A model generated the notes under the pieces. The model saw only the letters and a list, made by a program, of their open reading frames with translations. It had not been told where the DNA came from and did no database searches. Both the position numbers and the translations under genes were made by a program. Shown here piece after piece: positions 1 through 7,905 of a DNA stretch of 31,200 bases. Numbering within the stretch: the first letter of the stretch is position 1; each line of letters opens with the position of its first letter. The stretch is from an uncultured Actinobaculum sp. (lineage in GTDB: Bacteria > Actinomycetota > Actinomycetes > Actinomycetales > Actinomycetaceae), in contig CALIHR010000012.1 in the NCBI GenBank assembly GCA_938020505.1, positions 1-31,200 of the forward strand, read 5' to 3'.

Positions 1-632
1 CCGCACCCGAGCTCATCAAGCTGCTTTCGGGCGACGACGTCGTCGCGATCGCCCCCGCGCTGCTCGGAGCGAGGCTGGCGGTGGCGTCGTCGGAGGGGGC
101 CGTGTCCGTGCGGCTGACGGAAGTGGAGGCGTACGCCGGCGAGATCGACCCCGGGTCGCACGCCTTTCGCGGCAGGACGGCCCGCAACTCCTCGATGTTC
201 GAGGCGGCGGGCCGGGTGTACGTCTACTTTACGTACGGGATGCACCACTGCGTGAACGTCGTGTGCGGGGCGGAGGGCGTTTCGCGCGCGGTGCTTCTGC
301 GCGCCGGCGAGGTTGTGGAGGGCGTCGGCATCGCACGCGCGCGGCGGCCGGCCGCTCGGAGGGACAGGGATTTGGCGCGTGGGCCGGCCAGGTTGACGCA
401 GGCGCTGGGGTTGACGCGCGAGGACGACGGCGAACTGCTGGGCGGCGCGGGTTCGCGGATCTGCCTTGAGCTGGCAGAGCCTGCCAGCGCTGTTCCGGCG
501 GAACGGGTGCGAAGCGGGCCGCGGGTCGGCGTTGCCGGACCCGGCGGCGACGGCGAGGCCTTCCCGTGGCGTTTCTGGATCGACGGCGATCCGACCGTTT
601 CGCCTTACAAGCCGGCGGCCAGGCGCAAATGA
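1..632 (+). CDS. mpg: 3-methyladenine DNA glycosylase (AAG/MPG family), 5' end cut by window
   Basis: The frame is open from base 3, so the true start lies upstream and the GTG at 81 is internal. Enzymes of this family remove alkylated purines such as 3-methyladenine in base-excision repair. The segment LTEVEAYAGEIDPGSHAF carries the family's catalytic Glu region (TEVEAY). RTARNSSMFEAAG and YVYFTYGMHHCVNVV match the conserved nucleotide-flipping and DNA-binding core, and ARGPARLTQALGL is the usual C-terminal block. The protein ends at TGA 630-632. The sequence resembles actinobacterial members most closely, from memory of the family. It is probably a chromosomal housekeeping gene marking the left boundary of the CRISPR locus; no functional link to the CRISPR genes is evident. 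Confidence 0.93.
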   Translation, partial: APELIKLLSGDDVVAIAPALLGARLAVASSEGAVSVRLTEVEAYAGEIDPGSHAFRGRTARNSSMFEAAGRVYVYFTYGMHHCVNVVCGAEGVSRAVLLRAGEVVEGVGIARARRPAARRDRDLARGPARLTQALGLTREDDGELLGGAGSRICLELAEPASAVPAERVRSGPRVGVAGPGGDGEAFPWRFWIDGDPTVSPYKPAARRK

Positions 633-737
633 GCGACCGGATGTGGATGAGCGGCTGAACGCGGATAGGCGGCGATCCGACCGCGGCGCTCACCGACCGC
701 AAGGCGCCGTCGACATCCCCTACCCGCCGGTACACCA

Positions 738-829
738 CCTGCGTATAACGAATCCACCTGCGTATAACGAATCCACCTGTGTACAACGAATCCACCTGTG
801 TACAACGAATCCAACCTGCCTGCAACGAA
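738..829. repeat. 19-bp tandem repeat, four copies plus a degenerate fifth
   Basis: Four head-to-tail 19-nt units start at 738, 757, 776 and 795. Units 1-2 carry CGTATAACGAATCCA and units 3-4 carry TGTACAACGAATCCA; a decayed fifth copy follows at about 814-829. They lie in the gene-free stretch 633-1096 between the glycosylase gene and the first RT-Cas1. I see no ORF of note, tRNA or clear terminator there. Function is unknown: a repeated binding site or simple local duplication are both possible. Confidence 0.85.
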
Positions 830-860
830 CCTGAGCCGAAAAATCGGCGCCTTGCGAATG

Positions 861-928
861 CACCAGAGTGAACTTCGACTTGCTGAACGTCCAGAGTCAC
901 TTGCCTACCGTCCAGAATCACTTGCTGA
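861..928. repeat. 21-bp direct repeats upstream of RT-Cas1
   Basis: Two 21-nt copies (887-907 and 908-928) share the core GTCCAGARTCACTTGC. A weaker third copy at about 861-886 reads CCAGAGTGAACTTCGACTTGC. They end about 170 bp before the chosen RT-Cas1 start. Their position could suit a regulatory site, but nothing in the sequence proves this. Confidence 0.6.
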
Positions 929-1096
929 AAAGTAGTGCCCATTTTACGAGCGGAAAAACCAATACAGGTCTACACTGAAATCAAAATCACGCGAAAGCAC
1001 CGCATCGAAAGTCAATAACACAGGATCGGAGATTAGGTGCTCCTCTGCGTCAACGGCGCAGAAACACATACCAGACTTATTAAAGGCCAGAAAGCA

Positions 1097-3478
1097 ATGG
1101 ACGCTTCACTACAATTGCCAGTGCGCGGGTCCTTCCGGCGTCGTCCGATCCTTGCAAGATCGGAAGGCTTCGGAAAAGACTGCTACCCGCTTCGCATCCT
1201 TGAATCCGCGAGAACTGCCGAACGAGCCGAAAAAGCGCCGGAACCCCGCTTGACCGTTTCGGGCCCTGACGGCGAAGGCAGTCCGCCAACGCCAACCGGA
1301 TCCGCCTTCCAGGGAGCACCCGCACCCGGGCCCGGGGACGTCTTTGAGCGCTTGACTTCGCTCGAAGAACTGGCTTCCGCGTGGAACGCGGTGCTGGCCG
1401 AGGACCTTCTTGACCAGCAGCTTCGCCGCCAAGCGAGAGAGACGGCGGCCGGTCTCGACGCCTTCCTCGGCAAGATTTCCGCCGACCTTCGAACCGGGCT
1501 GTACAAGCCCGGCCCGCTCTATCCGCTCAAACGCGAAAGGCTCGGCCCGCTGCGCCGGGGCCTGGGGGCCGCCGCGCCAAGTCGATCTGCGCCGTCGTCG
1601 GTTCTATGGGTTCCCGCGCTGCGGGACAGGACAGTCGAACGTGCGGTTGCGGCCGCCGTCGGCCCAGCCGCCGAGGCCCTCCAATCGTCGAGCTCTTTCG
1701 GGGCGCGCACCGGGCTCGGGATCGACGCCGTCGTCAGCCGCCTCATCCGCCTGCGAAGCGAGGGGCGCGCGAACGTCCTCCTCCTGGAGATCGAGGGGTG
1801 CGAATTCGGCGTCGACCTTGATGACGCTTTAGAAACGCTCCGCCGAGGCATGCCTTGCGAGCGCACGCTGGACCTCCTCTGCCTGCTCGGCCTGCCGCGC
1901 TTCGAAGGCGTTCGGCCGGGCGCCGAGGACAGGCTCCGAGGGGTGCTTGAAGGCTCGTCGCTACGCCCTCTTTTGGAGAATCTCGCTTTGACCGACGTCG
2001 ACGACGCGATGTGCGACGCCGGATTCGCCTATCTCCGCCACGGCTCCAAGATCGCAATGTGCGCGCCGGGGCGCTCCGAGCTCGTGGACGGGCTCGCCCT
2101 TATAACCGAACTTGTCCGCTCTCGCGGCCTGACGATCAACGAGGATGCAACTGCCATGACCAGCTTTGACGAAGGATTCTGCCATCTCGGCATCGACTAT
2201 TCGCAGGACCGGCCGCTCGAGCCGTCCGCCGAGGCCGACGCCCCCGTTCACGTCGTGTACGTCGGACGGGACGGCTCCCGCGTGCACGTGGCCAAGGAGC
2301 GGCTGATCGTGGACGCGCCCGACGGTCTGCCCCAAATGTCGATTCCGCGGCGGATGGTGAGCCGCATCGTGCTCACGGGAAACGTCGGCCTTTCGGCCGG
2401 GGCGCGCTCGTGGGCGCTGTACAACGACATCGACGTGCTCTGCCTTTCCCGGCGCGGCACCTACCTGGGCCAGCTTGCCGGGCCGCGGTCGACGGCAAAC
2501 GCCCAGCGCCTCCTGAGGCAGGCGGAGTTCGCGGCCGACGAAGAGGCGCGGCTCCCGCTCGCCCGAAACATCGTGCGGGCCAAGCTCCGCAACCAGCTCC
2601 ACGTGCTGCATCGGCTCGCGCGCAGGGAAAGAGAGGGGAGCGCCGACGGCAGCGCGGGCGACGACGTCGAAAGCGCGGGCGCGGCCATGGGCGACGGGAC
2701 GGAGATGTGCGGGAATGCGGGCGCGGCCTCCGGGGGCGGCGCCAGGGAAGCTGTCGGCGGCGCCGACGTTGCTAGTGCGGCTGCCGGTTTCGACGACTTG
2801 CAGGCTCGCGGGAACGCAAACGTCGGCGAGAGCAAAGGCACCGGCTGGCACATCGGCGTCGTCGGGCTGGAAGCGGCGTGCCGCGACATCCGCTGCATAA
2901 TGGCGGACTTGCCCGACGCCGCGAGCATCGAGGAGATCATGGGCATGGAGGGCGCAGCCTCGAACGTCTACTTCGCGTGCGTGGCGGGCTTGCTTCCGCC
3001 GGAGGTCTCTTTTCCCTGCCGCAGCAGGCGTCCGCCGAAGGACATGGCGAACGCCGCCCTTTCCTATGCCTATTCGCTGCTTTTGGGCGAATGCACTGCC
3101 GCGCTGTTCGCCGCGGGGCTTGAGCCGTCGCTCGGAGTGCTGCACGCTTCGACCGACAAACGCCCCAGCCTTTCCCTCGACCTCATGGAGGAGTTCCGCC
3201 CCCTGCTCGTGGACCGCATGGTTTTCGGGCTTCTTCGGTCCCGGCGTTTGCGCCCGGAGCACGCGGGCCCGTCTGACGACGGCGCTGGCGTCTGGCTCAC
3301 CAAAGACGGGAAGAAAGCGGTGGTCGACGGGTACGAGGCCACTCTTCAGCGCAGCGTCAAGGGCGCTCTGCCGGGGTTCGCCGGCCCGTGGCGCAGGCAC
3401 ATCCACCACAGCGCGCAGCTGCTCGGCCGCGCTATCTTGGAGCCCGGCTACGACTGGGTGGGCGTGTCATGGCGCTGA
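1097..3478 (+). CDS. cas1: RT-Cas1 fusion with a degenerate (catalytically dead) RT domain
   Basis: A 793-residue spacer-integration protein with an RT-like N-terminal half and a Cas1 C-terminal half (from about residue 385). Cas1 active-site residues are all present: Glu618 in MEGAAS, His683 in VLHAS and Asp695 in LSLDLMEEF. The RT half aligns throughout with the paralogue at 3984-6005 but its catalytic motifs are lost. The YADD position reads HGSK (residues 315-318), motif A RADIHDCF is LLEIEGCE, and motif B QGSCLSPL is EGSSLRPL. Relative to the paralogue it has a Pro/Gly-rich N-terminal insert and a roughly 80-residue Gly/Ala-rich insert inside Cas1 (about 2620-2870). I chose ATG 1097, preceded by AAAGG, because the paralogue aligns from there; GTG 1037 is a possible alternative. 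It overlaps cas2 by 10 nt. The uninterrupted frame argues that it is a functional integrase, not a pseudogene. Confidence 0.9.
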   Translation: MDASLQLPVRGSFRRRPILARSEGFGKDCYPLRILESARTAERAEKAPEPRLTVSGPDGEGSPPTPTGSAFQGAPAPGPGDVFERLTSLEELASAWNAVLAEDLLDQQLRRQARETAAGLDAFLGKISADLRTGLYKPGPLYPLKRERLGPLRRGLGAAAPSRSAPSSVLWVPALRDRTVERAVAAAVGPAAEALQSSSSFGARTGLGIDAVVSRLIRLRSEGRANVLLLEIEGCEFGVDLDDALETLRRGMPCERTLDLLCLLGLPRFEGVRPGAEDRLRGVLEGSSLRPLLENLALTDVDDAMCDAGFAYLRHGSKIAMCAPGRSELVDGLALITELVRSRGLTINEDATAMTSFDEGFCHLGIDYSQDRPLEPSAEADAPVHVVYVGRDGSRVHVAKERLIVDAPDGLPQMSIPRRMVSRIVLTGNVGLSAGARSWALYNDIDVLCLSRRGTYLGQLAGPRSTANAQRLLRQAEFAADEEARLPLARNIVRAKLRNQLHVLHRLARREREGSADGSAGDDVESAGAAMGDGTEMCGNAGAASGGGAREAVGGADVASAAAGFDDLQARGNANVGESKGTGWHIGVVGLEAACRDIRCIMADLPDAASIEEIMGMEGAASNVYFACVAGLLPPEVSFPCRSRRPPKDMANAALSYAYSLLLGECTAALFAAGLEPSLGVLHASTDKRPSLSLDLMEEFRPLLVDRMVFGLLRSRRLRPEHAGPSDDGAGVWLTKDGKKAVVDGYEATLQRSVKGALPGFAGPWRRHIHHSAQLLGRAILEPGYDWVGVSWR

Positions 3479-3756
3479 CGGTGATCGTGGCCTATGACGT
3501 TGCAAATAATCGCCGCCGCACGCGCCTGGCCAACTATCTGCAAGGGTGGGGCTACCGGATGCAGGAGTCCGTGTTCCAGCTGCGGTTGAGCAACGAGGAA
3601 CTCTCGGAGGTTTGCGCGCGCATCGACAAGCTCATCAGCGAGACCGACGACGTCGTCCACATCTACCCCCTGTGCGCGGCCTGCTGCGGGCGCGCCGAGG
3701 TGTTCGGAACGGCGCCTGCCCTGGACGACGTCGGCCTGTACAGCGGGGTGTGGTGA
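3469..3756 (+). CDS. cas2: Cas2, first copy
   Basis: A 95-residue Cas2, the structural partner that bridges Cas1 dimers in the spacer-integration complex. It begins MALTVIVAYDVANNRRRTRL, with the typical ferredoxin-like first strand ending in Asp (YDV), followed by LQGWGYRMQESVFQL and a C-terminal VGLYSGVW. The ATG lies inside the last codons of the upstream RT-Cas1 (10-nt overlap), so the two are probably translationally coupled. The second Cas2 at 5996-6283 has the same length and is very similar throughout, so both modules arose from one duplication. A candidate hairpin terminator follows at 3778. Confidence 0.95.
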   Translation: MALTVIVAYDVANNRRRTRLANYLQGWGYRMQESVFQLRLSNEELSEVCARIDKLISETDDVVHIYPLCAACCGRAEVFGTAPALDDVGLYSGVW

Positions 3757-3777
3757 GCTGTATTCTCAAGGCAATCG

Positions 3778-3818
3778 TTCGGCCCGGCCCGACCTTTGCT
3801 GGTTGGGTGCGGGCCGGA
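3778..3818 (+). terminator. Candidate hairpin after the first cas1-cas2 module
   Basis: An almost continuous GC-rich inverted repeat: TTCGGCCCGGCCCGACC, loop TTTGCT, then GGTTGGGTGCGGGCCGGA. It pairs with G-T wobbles and one bulge, and is followed by TCTCCTTATTGTT, which is only moderately T-rich. It lies 22 nt after the cas2 stop and before the second module, so it could end the first transcript. The remainder of the gap (3819-3983) shows no gene. Confidence 0.55.
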
Positions 3819-3983
3819 TCTCCTTATTGTTAGCAATGGAAGATGATACGGGTGCGGTGATCGAATACGCTGAAGGCTGAACCCCGGTTTTCTGCACAAA
3901 GTCGGCTGCGTGCCGCCGTCCGGCGGGCAATAATGAAAGCGTCCGGCTATCCGTTCGGATGTAACTCCAGAGACGGGGTTGTC

Positions 3984-6005
3984 ATGAATAACGGAGAAAA
4001 ATCGCAAGGACGCGGTTTCAGAAGGCGGCAGCCTATTCTTGCTGTGCTCCGCCATCTCGGAGCTACCGTCTATCCGCTTCAGGTGACTGAGGCGTTCCGG
4101 GCCACCCAAGGGCGGGTTGTTCCGGGAAGCGCCTTCGATCGAATCACGTCGATCGAAGGGTTAAAAGCTGCGTGGGGAACGGTGCTGGCAAAGGACGCCG
4201 CCGACGGCGAGCTGCGCAGGCAAACGATCGACGTTATCGGGCGTCTCGACGAGTTCATCGCCGATCTGTCAAAGGACCTGCGAGAAGGCTCGTACATGCC
4301 GGAGCCCGTCCATCGTTTCACGATCCCCAAGAAAATCGTGGGCGAGAGCAGGGAGCTCCAGGTGCCCACGGTCAGAGACAAGATCGTTGAACGTGCAGTC
4401 ATCGAGTCCATAGTGCCCGCTGCGGACCGGGTTCAATCTTCTTGCTCGTTCGCCTACAGGCAGGGCATTGGCGTGCCCGACGCCGTTCAGCGCATCGCAG
4501 CCCTCCGGGAGGAGGGGTACAGGTTCGTGCTTCGAGCCGACATCCACGATTGCTTTTCAAACATCTCCATCGACGATTCGCTTGCGACGCTCTACCGGGC
4601 AATGACATGCGAGCGAACCATCGATTTGATCTATTTGATTGCGTCCCCTAGAAGGAGGCGCGTCAGATGCCGCAGCCGCGGGATCGCCCAAGGTTCTTGC
4701 CTTTCGCCGCTTATGGCGAATCTCGCTCTCACCGATGTGGACATCGCCATGAGCGACGCGGGATTTGCGTACGTCCGCTACGCCGACGACGTCGTCGTTT
4801 GTACGCCGCGCGAGGACGAGCTCCTCGACGCTCTCGACCTATTCACCGAACTTGTCCGCTCTCGCGGGCTGACAGTCAATGAGGAGAAGACCATGCTCAC
4901 CAGTTTCGATGAAGAATTCTGCTACCTAGGTGTGGATTTCTCGAGAAGTCGTCCTAACTGCGACCCCCATCATCACGTCAAGCCTGACGTGAACCCTGAT
5001 CACGTCCTGTACATAGGCCGCGACGGCGCGTGCGTGCGGGTGTCGAAGGAGCGTTTGATCGTTGAAGGCGTTGATCTGCTGCCTCACGTCTCGATTCCTC
5101 GCCGAGCCGTCAATCGCATCGTGCTGACCGGGAGCGTGGGGCTTTCGGCCGGGGCGCGTTCGTGGGCGCTGTACAATGACGTCGACGTGCTCTGCCTTTC
5201 CCGGCGCGGCACATATCTGGGCCAGCTTGCCGGGCCGCGTTCGACGGCGAACGCCCAGCGTCTTTTGAGACAGGCGGAGTTTGCCGCCGATGTCGAGGTG
5301 CGCATGCCTCTTGCTCGGAGTCTAATTCGGGCCAAGATGCGCAACCAGGTTCATGTTCTCCACCGCATCGGGCGTCGGGACAGGAACGTCAACGTTGGGA
5401 AAACGTGCCAGGAGATCCGTTCGTCGATGGAGGACCTCTTCGACGCGGCGTCGATTGATGAGATTTTCGGGATTGAAGGGGCGGCGTCTTCCGCCTACTT
5501 CGCCTGTCTTGCCGGGCTGGTGCCGGAGGGAGTGTCGTTTCCGTGCCGTAGCAGGCGTCCGCCGAAGGACATGGCGAACGCCGCCCTTTCCTATGGGTAC
5601 GCGATCCTGCTGGGGGAGTGCACAGCCGCGTTGTTCGCCGCGGGGCTTGAGCCGTCGCTCGGAGTGCTGCACGCTTCGACCGACAAACGCCCCAGCCTTT
5701 CGCTTGACCTCATGGAGGAGTTTCGCCCCCTGCTCGTGGACCGCACGGTGGTCAGTTTGCTTCGCTCGCATCGGCTGAGACCGGAGCATGCATCGCCTTC
5801 CGACGACGGCAAGGGGGTGTGGCTTAACCGCGAAGGCAAGAAGGCGTTGGTGGACGGGTATGAAGCGACGCTTCAGCGCCGCGTCAAGGGCGCTCTCCCA
5901 GGGTTCTCCGGCACGTGGCGCAGACACATCCACCATAGCGCGCAGTTGCTTGGCCGCGCGATCATGGAGCGGGACTACGAATGGATGGGCGTGTCATGGC
6001 GATGA
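3984..6005 (+). CDS. cas1: RT-Cas1 fusion with intact RT and Cas1 active sites
   Basis: A 673-residue fusion predicted to acquire spacers from DNA and possibly from RNA by reverse transcription, as shown for other type III RT-Cas1 proteins. The RT domain spans about residues 60-320: TIPKKIVGESRELQVPTVRD, motif A RADIHDCF with Asp186, motif B AQGSCLSPLMANL, and YADD at 266-269. Cas1 runs from about residue 339 (VLYIGRDG) with Glu498 (IEGAAS), His563 (VLHAS) and Asp575 (LSLDLMEEF). No Cas6 domain is fused at the N-terminus, unlike some RT-Cas1 proteins; cas6 is separate at 26593-27405. The frame opens earlier and ATG 3933 is possible, but the paralogue alignment supports ATG 3984. It overlaps the second cas2 by 10 nt, the same arrangement as the first module. 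No group II intron structure is apparent. Confidence 0.95.
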   Translation: MNNGEKSQGRGFRRRQPILAVLRHLGATVYPLQVTEAFRATQGRVVPGSAFDRITSIEGLKAAWGTVLAKDAADGELRRQTIDVIGRLDEFIADLSKDLREGSYMPEPVHRFTIPKKIVGESRELQVPTVRDKIVERAVIESIVPAADRVQSSCSFAYRQGIGVPDAVQRIAALREEGYRFVLRADIHDCFSNISIDDSLATLYRAMTCERTIDLIYLIASPRRRRVRCRSRGIAQGSCLSPLMANLALTDVDIAMSDAGFAYVRYADDVVVCTPREDELLDALDLFTELVRSRGLTVNEEKTMLTSFDEEFCYLGVDFSRSRPNCDPHHHVKPDVNPDHVLYIGRDGACVRVSKERLIVEGVDLLPHVSIPRRAVNRIVLTGSVGLSAGARSWALYNDVDVLCLSRRGTYLGQLAGPRSTANAQRLLRQAEFAADVEVRMPLARSLIRAKMRNQVHVLHRIGRRDRNVNVGKTCQEIRSSMEDLFDAASIDEIFGIEGAASSAYFACLAGLVPEGVSFPCRSRRPPKDMANAALSYGYAILLGECTAALFAAGLEPSLGVLHASTDKRPSLSLDLMEEFRPLLVDRTVVSLLRSHRLRPEHASPSDDGKGVWLNREGKKALVDGYEATLQRRVKGALPGFSGTWRRHIHHSAQLLGRAIMERDYEWMGVSWR

Positions 6006-6283
6006 CCGCGATTGTCGCTTACGACATCTCTTCCGACAGGCGGCGCACGCGCCTGGCCGCCTACCTCCAAGGGTGGGGGTACCGGATACAGGAATCGGTT
6101 TTTCAGCTGCGTTTGGAAGCTGACGACCTCAGCGCAGTTTGCGCGCATATCGAAGGGATCATCAGTGAAACCGACGACGTGGTTCACGTTTACCCCTTAT
6201 GCGGAGCATGCGTTGGCCGCGCTGAACTCTTGGGAACCGCCGTGACTCTCGATGAAGTGGGGCTCTACCGCGGCATCTGGTAG
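5996..6283 (+). CDS. cas2: Cas2, second copy
   Basis: A 95-residue Cas2 starting MAMTAIVAYDISSDRRRTRL, with the conserved first-strand Asp (YDI), LQGWGYRIQESVFQL, and a C-terminal VGLYRGIW. It starts inside the end of the RT-competent RT-Cas1, as in the first module, and ends 71 nt before array 1. It would form the Cas1-Cas2 integrase with one or both RT-Cas1 proteins. A second in-frame ATG at 6002 is possible, but the paralogue favours 5996. Confidence 0.95.
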   Translation: MAMTAIVAYDISSDRRRTRLAAYLQGWGYRIQESVFQLRLEADDLSAVCAHIEGIISETDDVVHVYPLCGACVGRAELLGTAVTLDEVGLYRGIW

Positions 6284-6354
6284 TGGACTCCATGCGTTCC
6301 AACCATCGACGTCGTTCAAAGCTGGTTCGCGCACGGAGGCTACGCCCACTTTCT

Positions 6355-6462
6355 TCCTCAATGCACCGTGTGGTGCTGGGTGCTTACCAACCGAAAGGCA
6401 CGCGCGAGCACGTCGATGGCTTCTCGTCTCAATGCACCTTCTGGTGCCGGGCGCTTACCGAC
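6355..6462 (-). repeat. Two relic, leader-distal repeats of array 1
   Basis: Repeats at 6355-6391 and 6426-6462 differ from the array 1 consensus. Read on the - strand, both have G at repeat position 5 and C at position 29, as array 2 repeats do, where array 1 has A and T. The copy at 6426 also has A at position 24 like array 2, and reads AAGGTGCATTGAGAC at its 3' end. It keeps array 1 states at positions 6, 13 and 14. These look like old repeats left at the trailer end. Confidence 0.85.
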
Positions 6463-7779
6463 GCAAGGGGACGTCCACGTCGAATTCTATGAATCGGGGT
6501 CTCAATACACCGTGTGGTGCTGGGTGCTTATCGACTGGACGGCGACAGCGTGCTGCTCGTCTTCGACCCGTCTCAATACACCGTGTGGTGCTGGGTGCTT
6601 ATCGACTCTGGGCGGAATTTCCTCAGCAGTCGCCTCCGACGTCTCAATACACCGTGTGGTGCTGGGTGCTTATCGACAAAGGTCACTGCGAGCTTTCGCG
6701 GTGACCTGAACAAGTCTCAATACACCGTGTGGTGCTGGGTGCTTATCGACGTCGACGAAGCCTTCCCCCGCACCCCGACCGTGACCGCCGGTCTCAATAC
6801 ACCGTGTGGTGCTGGGTGCTTATCGACCTTGGCAACCCTTCCCCAATACGCCGCTTCCGCAGACGTCTCAATACACCGTGTGGTGCTGGGTGCTTATCGA
6901 CCCGAAGGAATGCGCGACCGCTGGTGGAACGAAGCGTCTCAATACACCGTGTGGTGCTGGGTGCTTATCGACACATTAAAATCGCTTGCGAGATTTGGCA
7001 CGCTAACGTCTCAATACACCGTGTGGTGCTGGGTGCTTATCGACTTCCAGTCAGGGAACCCGCTGTCCCTGATCAATATGGTCTCAATACACCGTGTGGT
7101 GCTGGGTGCTTATCGACCACACGTCGTCGTCGCCGATCTTCCCCGGCAGCTTGTGGTCTCAATACACCGTGTGGTGCTGGGTGCTTATCGACAGTTAGTG
7201 TTGGTTTCTGACGCTGCGGAACAGGCCGGTCTCAATACACCGTGTGGTGCTGGGTGCTTATCGACTGCCAATGCAGAGTGCTTGAAAAACGGCGGCACCG
7301 AGTCTCAATACACCGTGTGGTGCTGGGTGCTTATCGACCCGAAGCAGCGCGCGGCGCGCAGGAAGGCAGTGTGTCTCAATACACCGTGTGGTGCTGGGTG
7401 CTTATCGACTAATAAAATGGACGATTTGACAGCCCCGCTGAAGATGTCTCAATACACCGTGTGGTGCTGGGTGCTTATCGACTTTCTATAATAGATGACC
7501 TCTCCGATCTTCTACCGCGGTCTCAATACACCGTGTGGTGCTGGGTGCTTATCGACTACTATCGGGATGTTGAGTACCCGACGGTCCTGGTGTCTCAATA
7601 CACCGTGTGGTGCTGGGTGCTTATCGACCATAGGAACCTTATTGACGATACCGATTGGTATTGTCAGGTCTCAATACACCGTGTGGTGCTGGGTGCTTAT
7701 CGACTCCGCGTCCCCGCCGAGCGCCGGACGGTTGAACATCGCGTCTCAATACACCGTGTGGTGCTGGGTGCTTATCGAC
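6355..7779 (-). CRISPR. CRISPR array 1: 20 repeats of 37 nt, 19 spacers of 34-40 nt
   Basis: On the + strand each repeat runs from GTCTCAATACACC to GGGTGCTTATCGAC. Eighteen copies, from 6499 to 7743, match closely; the two leftmost (6355 and 6426) are degenerate. I place transcription on the - strand for three reasons: the repeat then ends in ATTGAGAC, like the 8-nt crRNA tag of many type III repeats; the decayed repeats then lie leader-distal; and the right flank matches the array 2 leader. In that sense the repeat holds a GCACC/GGTGT hairpin (loop ACAC) ending directly before the tag, which is the expected Cas6 cut point. Repeat starts include 6570, 6641, 6714, 6791, 6865, 6936, 7008, 7081, 7156, 7229, 7302, 7373, 7446, 7520, 7592 and 7668. 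Confidence 0.98.
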
Positions 7780-7905
7780 AGCCACCTTTACAAGCCGCAC
7801 CACAACGCTGCTTACTCTACGGTAGTCGCCACCGGCGATTCACGCACCCCGACTCGCCAGTAAGCACTGCCTCTATTAGACCACACTCTTGCGTGATTCT
7901 GCCAC
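7780..7905 (-). promoter_or_regulatory. Leader of CRISPR array 1
   Basis: Reading away from the effector operon, this strand carries GTGGCAG (7905-7899), 12 nt, then GTGTGGTCTAAT beginning at 7886, followed by 106 nt to the first repeat. The array 2 leader has GTGGCGG and GTGTGGTTTAAT at exactly the same distances (107 bp from motif start to repeat start). Patchy matches continue across the rest, e.g. GTTG and GGCTT near the repeat. TCTAAT/TTTAAT could be a -10 element. The conserved block may also guide Cas1-Cas2 integration. Confidence 0.75.

Noticed and set aside
1961..3409. A 482-codon - strand frame antisense to the first RT-Cas1.
   Set aside because: A similar antisense frame occurs opposite the second RT-Cas1, as expected from shared codon use; no domain is visible.
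1097..3478. First RT-Cas1 as a pseudogene.
   Set aside because: The frame is intact over nearly 800 codons and the Cas1 catalytic triad is kept; only the RT motifs are lost.
3984..6005. RT as part of a group II intron or retron.
   Set aside because: The RT is fused in frame to a full Cas1 and overlaps cas2; no intron domain V or msr-msd structure was seen nearby.
6284..6354. Leader of array 1 on the cas2 side.
   Set aside because: Decayed repeats are at this end, and the right flank, not this one, matches the array 2 leader.
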